From: Armatimonadetes bacterium UBA1398 | Lineage (GTDB): Bacteria > Armatimonadota > Zipacnadia > UBA1398 | Reading direction: 5' to 3' | Length of the DNA stretch: 64,000 bases | Assembly: GCA_002305165.1 (NCBI GenBank) | Contig: DBQI01000066.1 | Span: 1 to 64,000, forward strand | Shown: piece by piece, positions 24,947-36,059 of the stretch | Layout: each line of letters begins with the position of its first letter | Position numbering within the stretch: position 1 is the stretch's first letter | Translations under genes and position numbers: made by a program | Notes under the pieces: generated by a model | The model's input: the letters and a program-made list of their open reading frames with translations, nothing else | Databases searched by the model: none | Told to the model about the DNA's origin: nothing

Positions 24947-26592
24947 CCCTCCTCCAGCGCCTGGGCCGCGCCCGGCACGAGCTTCCAGGTGCCGGTCCCG
25001 AGCCCGGAGTCCGTGAAGGCCCGGCCGTGGACGACCACTTTGGCCTCCCCGTCTATGACCCCAGTGTCCAGACCTACAAGGATCGTCAGTCCCCCGTCGG
25101 CTCGTGGGACCACGGAGTGGCAGACGATGGCCGGGTCCGAGTCTTCGGCTAGCTCGAGGGGCGCTTCTGTCGAGGCGCGCACGAACCGCGCTGCCACTTC
25201 CCTGTCGCCCACGGAGATCAGCAGATCGGCCTGCACCACACGGGCTCCCGCAGGTAGGCCGAAGGCGCCAGAGACCATGAGCGGGGCCGCGCCAACGGTA
25301 TCAGCAACGCGCCTGGGCGCGAATGCCTGTCCCTCAGCTCGGGGCGCCTGAGGCATCTCCGGCATCGCCAGGACGGATACGCGGCTGACCCTGGCGCAAG
25401 GAGGCGCGGTGCCCGGCATGGCGATGCCAAGCCGGGGAGCATCGAGCCGGAGGGGCCGAGGCCCCTCTCCCGCGAGGATAGGGTGCCAACGCGCGCCATC
25501 CCCACTCACGTAGAGCGCGCACGCCTCGCCATCAGACATCATGCGGGCCCACAGGCTACTGCCGGACACTGGCGTCTGCCGGCGCTCTTCGCGGCTGTGC
25601 CTTCTGAGAAGCCCCTCTACCATCCACGTAGCGTCCTCCCGCGTGATGGTGAGGACCATCGCCCGGGTGGGCGAGTCACAGAGCGTCAGCTGCACGGGGC
25701 CGGTTGAAGCGGCGTCGGTGGCAGAACTCAGCTCGACGACCGCCTCAAGGGGTGGCACGAGGGGGGGGCGGGTCAGAAGTGGCGCTGGCCTATCCGCCGA
25801 GAAGAGCGAGTCGCCCTCGGATGTGAACGCCAGGCCCTCACCCGGCGAGGGAACTGGGGCAGGCGTGCCGTCCCCCAACTCCCACGACCAACCGTCCAGA
25901 TCGCCTCCGGTGAAGGCGTACGCGAAGCTGGCCGCGCGCCCCGCCAGGATAGCGGGTTCCTCCACGATCAGGCTGGGAAGGATACCGCCCGGCAGATCCA
26001 CCGGGCCTGCCCCCGCCACCGGCGCCTCACCCTCCACGGACGAGCTCGCCACCGCCTCGCCGGTGATGCGCAGTGAACTGACCACCTCGGAGAGGGCCCG
26101 CCCGAGCTTCGCGTCCCGCGCCACATCTGGCGGCATCAGGACCCATAGCAGGTAGACCGTCGGGCCCTTCTCCAGCATCACGACAACGGCGGCGCTGGAA
26201 GTGATCGGATTGCTGAGACGCACCCCGAGGCCTTGCTCGACCCCGTGCCCCGCCAGCGCTACCTCGTCCAGGCGGCTGGAGCCGGCCAAGCTCCAACCGT
26301 CATCCAGGCGTCCCTGCACTGTGTCCAGGACTACCTGCTCGTAGACCGTGAGGTCCTCCGTCGGGGTGGCGGCGCGGGTCTCCAACCAGATCGCGGCCCC
26401 GCTCGGCAGACGCCATTCCCCGAGCGCTCCCGGCTGTTCAGAGGATGGCTCCGCCCCATCCGGCAGCATGATCGTGAACTGGCCTTCGGGGTCCGTGTAG
26501 CGCTCGTAGGAGATCTGGGCTTGCGTGGGCGATGCCGCGAGCAGGGCTACAGTACAGGCTGCGAGGCAGACAGGGAGTCGCGATGGGCGCAT
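24937..26592 (-). CDS. Secreted protein of unknown function
   Basis: A 551-residue protein with a clear signal peptide (LAACTVALLAASPTQAQ, cleavage near 25). Residues 27-185 look like one alpha/beta domain (YTDPEGQFTIMLPDG, VYLLWVLMPP). The middle is Pro/Gly-rich. Residues about 255-400 have features of a beta-sandwich laminin-G/DUF1349 type (LYVSGDGARWHPI), which in other proteins binds glycans. The C-terminal part is beta-rich and unassigned. It converges on the aldo-keto reductase and lies downstream of the isomerase-like gene on the same strand (66-base gap). Confidence 0.7.
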   Translation of the reverse strand: MRPSRLPVCLAACTVALLAASPTQAQISYERYTDPEGQFTIMLPDGAEPSSEQPGALGEWRLPSGAAIWLETRAATPTEDLTVYEQVVLDTVQGRLDDGWSLAGSSRLDEVALAGHGVEQGLGVRLSNPITSSAAVVVMLEKGPTVYLLWVLMPPDVARDAKLGRALSEVVSSLRITGEAVASSSVEGEAPVAGAGPVDLPGGILPSLIVEEPAILAGRAASFAYAFTGGDLDGWSWELGDGTPAPVPSPGEGLAFTSEGDSLFSADRPAPLLTRPPLVPPLEAVVELSSATDAASTGPVQLTLCDSPTRAMVLTITREDATWMVEGLLRRHSREERRQTPVSGSSLWARMMSDGEACALYVSGDGARWHPILAGEGPRPLRLDAPRLGIAMPGTAPPCARVSRVSVLAMPEMPQAPRAEGQAFAPRRVADTVGAAPLMVSGAFGLPAGARVVQADLLISVGDREVAARFVRASTEAPLELAEDSDPAIVCHSVVPRADGGLTILVGLDTGVIDGEAKVVVHGRAFTDSGLGTGTWKLVPGAAQALEEGGG

Positions 26593-26658
26593 GCGGAGTC
26601 CTAACAGATGGAGTGGGAGCGGGGCGCAAGCACCGCCCCGCTCCCGAGTGCTTCCAGT

Positions 26659-28152
26659 CTACACGCGCTCCCAGATGGGCGGGATGCGCTTCTTGCCGTC
26701 CTCGCCGAGCACAACGGGAACTATCCCCGTGATCTCGCAGACGTAGACCAGGGCATCGACAACATCGCCCGCCACGCCAAGGATGTGGTTGCAGGGGAAG
26801 GTAGCGAGGAATTCCTCGAACCTGCAGGCCAGTCTGGCATGGACGTGGGGCCAGGTCGGGTCCGTCTGGGCGTTCAGCGCCCGGCGCTCCTCGGCCGGCA
26901 GGTCCAGGGATTCGCCGCGAGAGATGACCATGTAGGGCTTGTCATCCCAGACGCCCAGCCTGCAGAAGGTCATGTTGCCCGGGGCCGCGTCGAACTCCAC
27001 CGACGCGCCGCCCGCCTTGAAGTAGAACTCGAGGGCCGGATGCAGTGTGATCTTCGAGAAGTTGACTCGTGGGTCATCGCTCTGCGCCGCGTACCAGCTC
27101 GAGTGGTTGCCCGAGTTGCACCAATCCCAGAGGTCCTTGTCGGGATGGTAGAGGCGTACGTCCATGAAGAGCGCCGGCAGACCGCCCGTGACGTACTTGA
27201 GGAGCTGCATCGTGACCGCCGCGTAGGCATCGGCCTCGGTGGCGCAGACCGTCGGCTCCTTGGGGCCGTTCCAGTCATAGGGATCGTTCAGCATCATCTC
27301 GGCCACATCACCGAGGCACACGTACTCGGTGAGCTCCCGCTGGCCCTTGAGTCCGCAGTAATCGAAGCCCTTCTCGGCATTGACCGCCTTCATGGCGCAG
27401 TAGAGGCGGAGCTGGGTCTTCAGCGTCTCGGGGGTGAGCATCTTCCCGTCGTACTTGATGCGGTCGCCCAGCATCTCGGAGATCCAGGCAAACCCGGCCT
27501 CGACGTCCGCGTCGGGGATCTGCTTCATCTTCTCAACTAGCCAGAGCTGGTCGATCTGGCAGACGGTGGTGCCTAGGGCCTTGATCGTCGGCACCATGTG
27601 GAAGTATCCGGTCTCCATCCCCATGGAGTGGCCACCATAGCAGCCGTAGACCTCGTTCCGTATCGTCGTGACGGCCTGGCTCGCCCGGAGCCATGAGATC
27701 ACGCGTGAAAGCGTCTTCTCGTCGTCTATGTCGCCGACGATGCGGTGCGTCCTCACGCCAGTCTGCCGGAGCGCGCCGTCGGTAGCGAGAAGACCTACGT
27801 TGCCCGGGTACTGGCCGTTATTGTTCGACAGGGACAGGATCGGTTTGTCCAGCCCAAAGGACTGTACGAAGGGCCAGACAAGGAAGGGGAAGTTCCAGAC
27901 GTTGTAGACCATGACGATCTGCCGGCAGCCGGCCCGGTGCAGCTCCTCGCCCACTTTCTGGGCCGAGCGGACACTCGTGATGGTCTCGCTGCCGGTGACG
28001 ATCTCGGGAGCCGAGCCGTCGCGATTGGTCAGGCGGGAGGCCAGGACCTGGGCCCACTGGCTCACGATCCCCTCATTGACCTCCTTGTTGAGCTTCCAGA
28101 CGTGCTCGCGCTCATCGTTGAGCAAGGCGATACCGATGGGTGTACTTCTCAT
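26659..28152 (-). CDS. L-fucose/L-arabinose isomerase family protein
   Basis: A 497-residue protein with the fold and wording of the fucose/arabinose isomerase superfamily: SNNNGQYPGNVGLL after the first domain, YGGHSMGMETGYFH, and a C-terminal NHILGVAGD with conserved His. Superfamily enzymes interconvert aldoses and ketoses with a Mn ion bound by Glu, Asp and His; GMETG and FMDVRLYHPD are candidate ligand sites. Substrate not assignable. ATG at 28152 begins the family-like region. Divergent from the GH76-like gene across 330 bases, so both could act on products of the same polysaccharide. Confidence 0.75.
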   Translation of the reverse strand: MRSTPIGIALLNDEREHVWKLNKEVNEGIVSQWAQVLASRLTNRDGSAPEIVTGSETITSVRSAQKVGEELHRAGCRQIVMVYNVWNFPFLVWPFVQSFGLDKPILSLSNNNGQYPGNVGLLATDGALRQTGVRTHRIVGDIDDEKTLSRVISWLRASQAVTTIRNEVYGCYGGHSMGMETGYFHMVPTIKALGTTVCQIDQLWLVEKMKQIPDADVEAGFAWISEMLGDRIKYDGKMLTPETLKTQLRLYCAMKAVNAEKGFDYCGLKGQRELTEYVCLGDVAEMMLNDPYDWNGPKEPTVCATEADAYAAVTMQLLKYVTGGLPALFMDVRLYHPDKDLWDWCNSGNHSSWYAAQSDDPRVNFSKITLHPALEFYFKAGGASVEFDAAPGNMTFCRLGVWDDKPYMVISRGESLDLPAEERRALNAQTDPTWPHVHARLACRFEEFLATFPCNHILGVAGDVVDALVYVCEITGIVPVVLGEDGKKRIPPIWERV

Positions 28153-28482
28153 GGCGCGTTCATCCTTCCGGGACTGTCGAGGGGCCTTCCACGTCACGCT
28201 AAGGACCCAAAAGGCAGTTCTCGACTGGCGCGCCAATCCCTCTCCGTGCCTAGGTTACGGCGGCCGTGCTGGGAGAGAGCTAGCCCGGGCGGCTGCTGGT
28301 ACGGAGCCGGGTGAGGGGACCACTCGATTGGGGGGAGGAACTGGCTGCCCCGCCGGAGTACCTGGCTCCCATGCAGGGCACAAGGCCATGATGTCGGCCG
28401 AGGCTGTGGAGGTCCTGGCGGAGTGCGGGAACGCAGCAGCCGCTAGCCCCGACGAAACCATGACCAGGAGAGGGTCCCGCTC
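28153..28482. other. Divergent intergenic region, no gene seen
   Basis: A 330-base spacer between the isomerase-like gene (minus) and the GH76-like gene (plus). I found no convincing promoter, riboswitch or reading frame with a ribosome site other than the GGAGAGGG just before 28483. It probably carries both promoters. Confidence 0.4.
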
Positions 28483-29619
28483 ATGCTCACGATCGGCCTA
28501 GCCGCCTCGCTCATGCTCGCCGACGCCTCCGTCCCAGACGCGCCACCTACATTCAAGCAGTGGGGGCTCGAGGCAGTCGACGTCATCCGTCGCGACCTGT
28601 ATCTCCCACACTCGGACCTCTATGCGGACAAGATGACCGATGACAGGCCATCGGGGCCCGCCTTCATGTGGGGCTGTGGCGTCATGCTCTCGGCGCTGAA
28701 TGGAGCCGCGGGCGCGGATCCGGCCTACGTGCCATGGTTGGTTGAGTACTCCCGCGCGCTGGAGCGCTACTGGAACGAGGAGGGACCCGTGCCGGGGCTC
28801 GATGTGCTCCCGACGCCCAAGCCCGTCGACCGCTACTACGACGACAACGCCTGGGTGGTCATCGCCCTCGCCGAATCCACCCGCATCCTGGACGACTCCG
28901 GGCTGGATGCGGACGCGGCGCACGCCCTGGACCTTGCCGAGCGGACGATGGCGTACGTGCTCAGCGGCGAGGATGACGCGCTCGGGGGAGGCATCTACTG
29001 GCGCGAGAGCGACAAGGCGTCCAAGAACACGTGCTCCAACTCGCCCTCCGCAGTCGCCGCCTATACGCTCTACGAGCGAACCGGCAATGCCGAGTACCTG
29101 GCGGCGGGGGACCGTCTGCTCGGCTGGGTGCTGGACAGGCTCCAGGACCCTGAGGACCTTCTCATGTGGGACAACATGCGGCTCGATGGGTCCGTGGAAC
29201 ACACCAAATGGTCTTACAACACCGCCCTGACCATTCGTGCCCTGCTGATGGCCGCCGAGGCGGGATCGCGGCTCGGAACGACACGGGAACTCCGCGGTCT
29301 GGCACGGCGGATGACCGACGCCGCCGTCGAGCGCTGGGTGAACAGGGACACAGGCGGCATACGCGACGGAAGCGCCTTCGCTCACCTTTTGGTTGAAGCA
29401 CTGCTGATCGCGGGCGACTCCCTAGGGGCCAGCCGCTACCGGGAGGTGGCCCACCGGGCCCTGGTTCGACTCCACGACGAGGCGCGCGATTCCCACGGCC
29501 GGTATCCAAACTCCTGGGAGGCCGTGACGACGGAGGCGCTAGCGGAGTGGACGCTAATGGACCAAGCGGCCGCGGCGAGGGCGTTACTGATCGCCCAGCC
29601 TATCGCGCCGATCCGGTGA
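28483..29619 (+). CDS. Secreted GH76-like glycoside hydrolase
   Basis: A 378-residue alpha/alpha-barrel protein. The N-terminus is a short signal sequence (LTIGLAASLMLADAS). The GH76 catalytic Asp pair is visible as YYDDNAW (Asp120, Asp121), followed by GGGIYWRE and KNTCSNSPSAVAAY, all family blocks. GH76 enzymes are endo-alpha-1,6-mannanases or related transglycosylases. Likely exported to attack mannan-type glycans. AGGAGAGGG precedes the ATG. A related N-acylglucosamine epimerase-like fold is the main alternative, but the DD pair favours GH76. Confidence 0.8.
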   Translation: MLTIGLAASLMLADASVPDAPPTFKQWGLEAVDVIRRDLYLPHSDLYADKMTDDRPSGPAFMWGCGVMLSALNGAAGADPAYVPWLVEYSRALERYWNEEGPVPGLDVLPTPKPVDRYYDDNAWVVIALAESTRILDDSGLDADAAHALDLAERTMAYVLSGEDDALGGGIYWRESDKASKNTCSNSPSAVAAYTLYERTGNAEYLAAGDRLLGWVLDRLQDPEDLLMWDNMRLDGSVEHTKWSYNTALTIRALLMAAEAGSRLGTTRELRGLARRMTDAAVERWVNRDTGGIRDGSAFAHLLVEALLIAGDSLGASRYREVAHRALVRLHDEARDSHGRYPNSWEAVTTEALAEWTLMDQAAAARALLIAQPIAPIR

Positions 29620-29638
29620 CCTCCGAGCGAGTGCCCTG

Positions 29639-30466
29639 TTACAGCCCGCGGGCGTATCTCACCGCGGACTCGAAAATGGGTAGGCCACACGGGGTGCGCG
29701 GCCTGCGAGTCCAGTCGGGGGCCTGCAGGGGGTCGATCGCGTTCTCCGGATGGGGCATCATGCCGAACACGTTGCCTCTCTCGTTGCAGATGCCGGCGAT
29801 GTCCGCGATGGACCCGTTCGGGTTGTAGGGGAACTCGCCGCCCGCCGGTGAGCCGTCGGGCTTCACGTAGCGGAAGACGATCTGACCGGCCGCTTCCAGT
29901 CGCTTCAGATCCTCCTCAGCCGTATCGGGCGCGAAGGCGAACTTCCCCTCGCCGTGGGCGATGGGCACGAGAAGGTTGTCCTCTGGGACCTCGCTGACCC
30001 AGATGCAGGGGGTGCTCGCTTCCCGCTTCAGTTCGGCGAAGCGGCTCTGGAATCGGCCGATGTCGTTCTGGATCAGGGCGGCTTCCGGCTCGTCAGGCAG
30101 CGTGCCGGCCCAGCCTGGGAGACAGCCGAGTTCGAGAAGAACCTGGAAGCCGTTGCATACGCCCCCTACCGGCCGACCGGACTCGATGAAGCTCTTGATC
30201 TGATCGCCCAGATCAGCGTGTATCCGAGCCGCCCAGATGGCCCCTCCCCGGACGGCATCCCCGGCGGAGAAGCCGCCGGGGATGAACAGAATGTCGTAGT
30301 CGTCCAGGGTGCGGTGGAGATCCTGCGGGACCGTGTCCGAGTGAGCGAGCTGCTTGAGGTGCACCAGTTCGACGCGATCGGCGCCCGCCGCCTCGAAAGC
30401 CGCCTGAGCGTCCTCCTCGCGGTTGGTGCCCTCGATCCTCATCACGCACACGCGAACCTGGCCCAT
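29639..30466 (-). CDS. purQ: Phosphoribosylformylglycinamidine synthase I
   Basis: Glutaminase subunit for the FGAR to FGAM step of purine synthesis; it supplies ammonia to PurL. The 275-residue class I amidotransferase has VCVMRIEGTNREED at the start, the nucleophile Cys in GGVCNGFQVL, PIAHGEGKF, and a C-terminal GMMPHPENA with the catalytic His. ATG at 30466 starts the family-like region. PurL and PurS are not in the window. Its gene follows the phosphofructokinase gene by 13 bases on the same strand. Confidence 0.92.
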   Translation of the reverse strand: MGQVRVCVMRIEGTNREEDAQAAFEAAGADRVELVHLKQLAHSDTVPQDLHRTLDDYDILFIPGGFSAGDAVRGGAIWAARIHADLGDQIKSFIESGRPVGGVCNGFQVLLELGCLPGWAGTLPDEPEAALIQNDIGRFQSRFAELKREASTPCIWVSEVPEDNLLVPIAHGEGKFAFAPDTAEEDLKRLEAAGQIVFRYVKPDGSPAGGEFPYNPNGSIADIAGICNERGNVFGMMPHPENAIDPLQAPDWTRRPRTPCGLPIFESAVRYARGL

Positions 30467-30479
30467 AGGGGAGCGCCTC

Positions 30480-31706
<1,227 letters not shown>

Positions 31707-31770
31707 GTAACGGACTTCCCTTCGATGCTTGGGCGACTCTCAGGAGCACGAGTAAGCGTGCCAGAGTCGG

Positions 31771-31799
31771 ATTGTAGCATAGGGACCCAGGGGGTTGAA
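31771..31799 (-). promoter_or_regulatory. Candidate promoter for pfp-purQ
   Basis: On the minus strand TTCAAC (31799-31794) and TACAAT (31776-31771) are separated by 17 bases, 65 bases upstream of the pfp start. The -10 is good; the -35 is weak. Confidence 0.45.
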
Positions 31800-31879
31800 G
31801 GCGAGGACCAAGGGGCAGGTCACAACGCCGCCACTGGTGCATAGTCAGAAGTAGCTGTTTCACAAAGGGGGTTCCCTCC

Positions 31880-34800
31880 GTGCTCCACCTGTCGCTTCTC
31901 AGTCTGACCCTCTGCACCGGCGCGGCCCTGAATGCCGGCTCCGTCGGGCTCGAACTCGATGAGGCCGGCCGACCCGTGCGCCTCGTCGGGCCCGACTCGG
32001 CGGCTGACATAGGGGGCGTTTACTTCCGGCTGGAGTGGGCTGGCAGGGGTGAGGCGCCCGACGGCGATTGGCCACTGACACTGGTGGAGGAGGTTGAGGA
32101 GAAGCGGTCGCTCACCGTTCTGCGCGTGCAGTCTCCGTGGGAGCTGGCGGTCGACTACTGGGCTCCATCGGAGTGGTGCATTGCACGGCAGGCTCGCGTG
32201 AGGAATCTGTCCGATGAGGTCCAGGAGGTGCTGGGCGCGTCTTATGTGGTGCAGGGCTCGAACGTCACCACGTACGCGATCGCGCCAGCGTTTCACCTCC
32301 GGGCTGGCGATGGCGACCTTGCAGCCGCCCTGTGCGAGAGCACCGACCCCGCCTCGGTCGCGGTGACGGACGAGGGCGCCGAGCACCGCGTCGGCGTGCG
32401 GGCGCGCGTGCAGCCAGGGGAGACGGTGACGCTTGATCCCCAGTACCTGTGGCTCGCCGAGGGCGATGCGGAGCTGGCGCCGCCTCGACTACAGGAGTGG
32501 TACCGCCTCGTCGGTCTCATGCCGCCCAGCGACCGGCCGGAGTGGGCCCAGGACGCCGTGATCTACTCCACACACCCAGGCGGCCACATCGACTCGTGGT
32601 TCCAGGACATCGGCGGGTTCGGGAACCTGCAGGCGCAACTCCCGTACGTCGAATGGCTCGGCGCGAACACCCTGTGGCTCCTGCCGATCTACACCTACTG
32701 CGTCGACGGGCGACTGGGCGATGGCTGTCCCTACGGCCCCGCGGACTTCTACGAGATAGAACCCGCTCTGGGCGGCGAGGAGGCCGCGCGGGAGTTCGTC
32801 GATGCGGCCCACGCTCGAGGGATGCGGGTCCTGATCGACATCGTGCCCCACGGCGGCTCCGACCCGCACGTGGCTGGTAGGCCGGAATGGCGACTGCGGA
32901 ACGAGGATGGCACCTTCAAGGAGGTGTTCGGCTGGACGTGCGACTACGGCGCATCCGGCTGGCAGGATGTGATGGCGGACGTCGCCCACACGTGGGTCCG
33001 CCACCTCGGCATCGACGGCTACCGGGTGGATGTCAGCGAGGGAATGGGTGAGAACCTCGGCCCGGACGTGGAGAGGCCCTCCTACGCGGCGCGAGGCGGG
33101 CCCATCGCCCTGCTCGGACGGATGCGCGAGGGGGCGCGCGCCAGCAACCCCGACGCCATCCTCTTCCCCGAGGGATTCGATCGTCTGCCGTGGCTTCCGC
33201 ACACCGACATCTCCTACGGCTTTCGGCTGTTCTTCTGGCTGAAGGCTCAGCAAGGGCGGGTGGGCTCGGAGACGGGTCGCTGGGCGGACCTGCTCACGAG
33301 GTACCTTCGCGAGGAGGAGGCCCAGGCGCCGGCAGGGACACTCATCGCTCGGCAGCTCACGAACCACGATATGGATCGCGACCACGGGCATGTGACCCAC
33401 TCGTTCGGGGTGGGAGCTTCACAGGCGCTCATGGCGGCGCTGTCCGCCGCTCGGGGCGTGCCCTTCGTCTACCAGGAGCAGGAGCGAGGCGCCGAACTGC
33501 TCTACGCCCGCCTGTTCCAGACGCGCGACGCCCTGCCCGAACTGCGGCGGGGTGATGTGCTCTACGGGCCGGTGGAGGCCCCCAAAGAGGTCTTCACGGT
33601 CTGGCGTTGGACGCCGGAGGGCGCGACCCTCGCTCTGGTCAACTTTGCCGGCCAGACAGTCACGGGCGAGGTGGTCCTGGACGCGGACCGTCTTCCCTGC
33701 CCCGCCGGAGCGAAACGGGTGGGCGATGTCTGGAGTGGAGAGGTCCGAGCCGACGGATGGACTGGGGACTCCCCCCTGGCGCTGGCCGTCACACTGGAAC
33801 CCTACGAGGCGGCATTCCTGGCTGTCCGCCCCGAGGATGCGGTCCTGCCACATGTGCCGCCCGTGGCGCCTCCCGACACAGCGCCCGGCCAGCCGGCCGT
33901 TCCCCGGGTCGAAGGCTTCCTGACGTCTCTCGACCCAGCGGAGCTGCTGCCGCTCCCAGGCGGAGCGGTGGCCATCACCGCGGCCGATGAGGAGGGCGCC
34001 CACACCATCAGCCTAGACCCCGATCGGGTTGACGACGTCGGCGAGCGGGTATTCGGCGCCCGCGTGCTCTTCCCGGGCGCGAGGCGGTGGATGGTGAACA
34101 CCGCCTCCGGTCCTCTCGAGGGCGTCCACGTGCCGCGTCACCGTGACTGGACTCCATCGACGGGATACGGCACCTCCCCAGGGCTGCACGCAGGGATCCA
34201 CTCTCCTAACCGGTTGTGGGAGTCCGCGATGCACCCTCTCCACCCCGACGCGGGGTTCGTTGCCGTCAGTACGCCTTCGGGCCAGTGGCGTGTGGAACTC
34301 CCCGTTCTGTCCCCGACGCTGTCGGTGTACCTGGACGATGGCTCATCGCGAGGAGACGACGGTGTGCTCAAGCTCGTCATCGCTGCCGCCGACCCCTTCG
34401 CCGCGAGGGTGCAGCGCAGCCCCGGCGTGATCGTCGGCGAGGGTGACGATGCCCGGGCGACGCCTGTGTCGATCTCCTTCAGGCTGAACGAAAGCCTCAA
34501 CACGGCGTGGGAATCGCTCGCGGAGGGAACGGACTACCACACCCCCGCCCGCCTGCCGTCCCAGGTGGCGGGGGACGTAGACGCCAACGCGCAGGGGGGC
34601 ATGCTCTACCTGCCCCAGCCGGGCGCAATGCAGTACGGCATGGAGATCCCTGCGGCGGGCGAGTGGCATGTGTGGATCGAACTGCGCCGGTCTGAGCGGG
34701 CGGTGGATGGCGCCGACCTCGATGATGGCTACGCATTGACCATCGACGGACAGCCGACCGCGTTCCGTTGGATCGGCCGCACCCGCCACGCCGTGGGCAA

Positions 34801-34939
34801 CAGCTACGTGGACTGGGTGGCCCTCGAACCGACGGAGCTTGCCGAGGGCCCTCATGCTCTGCGCGTCACGACTCTAAAGCCGTGGTGCGCCGTGGGTGAG
34901 AGAGTGCTGCTGACCAGGGATCCGCAGTGGACGCCCTGA
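31880..34939 (+). CDS. Secreted GH13 alpha-amylase-family enzyme, multidomain
   Basis: A 1019-residue protein with a signal peptide (LHLSLLSLTLCTGAALNAG). A beta-rich N-terminal domain (to about 215) precedes the GH13 barrel (about 220-560) with the triad Asp384 in GYRVDVSE, Glu431 in FPEGFD and Asp497 in TNHDMDRDHG. The C-terminal 400 residues hold beta domains, including one that looks carbohydrate-binding (WHVWIELRRSE). Hydrolyses or transfers alpha-glucosidic linkages outside the cytoplasm. Start GTG at 31880 with AAAGGGGG upstream. The next gene converges 6 bases away. Exact subfamily not assignable. Confidence 0.87.
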   Translation: MLHLSLLSLTLCTGAALNAGSVGLELDEAGRPVRLVGPDSAADIGGVYFRLEWAGRGEAPDGDWPLTLVEEVEEKRSLTVLRVQSPWELAVDYWAPSEWCIARQARVRNLSDEVQEVLGASYVVQGSNVTTYAIAPAFHLRAGDGDLAAALCESTDPASVAVTDEGAEHRVGVRARVQPGETVTLDPQYLWLAEGDAELAPPRLQEWYRLVGLMPPSDRPEWAQDAVIYSTHPGGHIDSWFQDIGGFGNLQAQLPYVEWLGANTLWLLPIYTYCVDGRLGDGCPYGPADFYEIEPALGGEEAAREFVDAAHARGMRVLIDIVPHGGSDPHVAGRPEWRLRNEDGTFKEVFGWTCDYGASGWQDVMADVAHTWVRHLGIDGYRVDVSEGMGENLGPDVERPSYAARGGPIALLGRMREGARASNPDAILFPEGFDRLPWLPHTDISYGFRLFFWLKAQQGRVGSETGRWADLLTRYLREEEAQAPAGTLIARQLTNHDMDRDHGHVTHSFGVGASQALMAALSAARGVPFVYQEQERGAELLYARLFQTRDALPELRRGDVLYGPVEAPKEVFTVWRWTPEGATLALVNFAGQTVTGEVVLDADRLPCPAGAKRVGDVWSGEVRADGWTGDSPLALAVTLEPYEAAFLAVRPEDAVLPHVPPVAPPDTAPGQPAVPRVEGFLTSLDPAELLPLPGGAVAITAADEEGAHTISLDPDRVDDVGERVFGARVLFPGARRWMVNTASGPLEGVHVPRHRDWTPSTGYGTSPGLHAGIHSPNRLWESAMHPLHPDAGFVAVSTPSGQWRVELPVLSPTLSVYLDDGSSRGDDGVLKLVIAAADPFAARVQRSPGVIVGEGDDARATPVSISFRLNESLNTAWESLAEGTDYHTPARLPSQVAGDVDANAQGGMLYLPQPGAMQYGMEIPAAGEWHVWIELRRSERAVDGADLDDGYALTIDGQPTAFRWIGRTRHAVGNSYVDWVALEPTELAEGPHALRVTTLKPWCAVGERVLLTRDPQWTP

Positions 34940-34945
34940 CCGCGG

Positions 34946-35698
34946 CTACTCGCAGGCGAAGAAGCGCTCGCCCCACTGCCAGTTCGGGTCCAGCGTGCGG
35001 CCCAACTGGGTCCATTTGCTGTGCCCGTCAGCGAACCCATAGTTGGAGCCGCCATTGTGGCGCACCTCGTCCATATTGACGATGCGCACGTCGATCTGAT
35101 CGTTAATCTCCTGTAGCGTGGCGTGGGTGAGCGGGATGGTGTTCGCGTACGGCTTGCGCGGATGCCATGGGTGGCAGCATCCGTATGGGTCCTCGTTCTC
35201 CTCCTGCTCCACGATGGCGATCGTCTCGGCAGGCGACCCGACTGCGGCCATCCGCACCACGCGGTAGGGTCGCGGGGCGCCAGCGGCGAGGCTGAACTTG
35301 TCGCGCGGCAGCACGGCCTCGTTCGGCACGTAGCTCGAACGCGGCAGCATCACGTCCTCGGGGATCTGGGGCAGCGCCGTCGGCTCGGGGTCGGACGGGC
35401 AGATCCACACCTGCTCGTTCCGTATGTACGGCAACGTGAGCGAGGAGACGTGCGTCCGGCCATCGGACCCGTTGAGCCCGTTGTTGTAGAGATAGGTTGG
35501 CGGGTAGACCTCGTTCCAGTCCTGGGCGTACATCATGACGGCTGTGCCCAGCTGTCGGGTGTTCGACAGGCAGACCGTCTGGCGCGCCTTCTCGCGTGCC
35601 TTCGCGAACACCGGGAAGAGGATCGCTGCCAGGATGGCGATGATGGCAATGACAACGAGCAGTTCGATAAGCGTGAAGCCGTGTTTACGGAGCAGCAT
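34946..35698 (-). CDS. Second DUF1559-type pseudopilin-like protein
   Basis: A 250-residue protein with prepilin leader HGFTLIELLVVIAIIAILAA and the same LFPVFAKAREKARQT signature as the protein at 2530-3204. The C-terminal RHNGGSNYGFADGHSKW has the H-x9-DG motif. Between them the two differ, though both keep CLSN and a CPSD/CPSN pair. ATG at 35698 gives the standard short leader. Likely processed by a prepilin peptidase. Whether it is a pilus subunit or a surface protein is unknown. Confidence 0.85.
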   Translation of the reverse strand: MLLRKHGFTLIELLVVIAIIAILAAILFPVFAKAREKARQTVCLSNTRQLGTAVMMYAQDWNEVYPPTYLYNNGLNGSDGRTHVSSLTLPYIRNEQVWICPSDPEPTALPQIPEDVMLPRSSYVPNEAVLPRDKFSLAAGAPRPYRVVRMAAVGSPAETIAIVEQEENEDPYGCCHPWHPRKPYANTIPLTHATLQEINDQIDVRIVNMDEVRHNGGSNYGFADGHSKWTQLGRTLDPNWQWGERFFACE

Positions 35699-35923
35699 CG
35701 GAGGTACCCTTCGGTGCAACTTGGGTGCCACTACGCCACCTGTGCGCGCGACCCTTCCCTGAGGGCCTTTGCAGTTGTCCCGGCCCTGAGCGAATCGGCC
35801 CCGAAACAGTTGCGCCCCTTGTGCACAGGATGGGCTAACATGGTTATGGTGGCGCTGGGCGTCCCACCACCCCTTCTGCCACCCAGCAGGCCCACCAGCG
35901 CCCGGCGCCGCCTCTCTCCGCAG

Positions 35924-35955
35924 TTGACACCCCGACGGTCACACTGCACCATAAC
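35924..35955 (+). promoter_or_regulatory. Possible promoter for tRNA-Arg genes
   Basis: TTGACA at 35924-35929 and CATAAC at 35950-35955, spacer 20 bases, just before the first tRNA-Arg. The spacer is longer than ideal. Confidence 0.35.
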
Positions 35956-35963
35956 GGTCTAGC

Positions 35964-36039
35964 GCGCCCGTAGCTCAGCGGATAGAGCGCCGGCCTCCGG
36001 AGCCGTAGGTCGACCGTTCGAATCGGTCCGGGCGCGCCA
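35964..36039 (+). tRNA. tRNA-Arg (anticodon CCG)
   Basis: Acceptor GCGCCCG pairs with CGGGCGC, D stem GCTC/GAGC, anticodon loop CTCCGGA (CCG at 35997-35999), T arm GACCG-TTCGAAT-CGGTC, discriminator G and encoded CCA. The outermost anticodon-stem pair (27-43) is a C-U mismatch. Reads CGG codons. Confidence 0.93.
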
Positions 36040-36059
36040 TCTCTCTCTTGGGGTCGAGC

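Noticed and set aside
28270..28400. Possible cobalamin riboswitch before the GH76-like gene
   Set aside because: Some GC-rich blocks look suggestive, but the conserved B12-box and core are not present in order.
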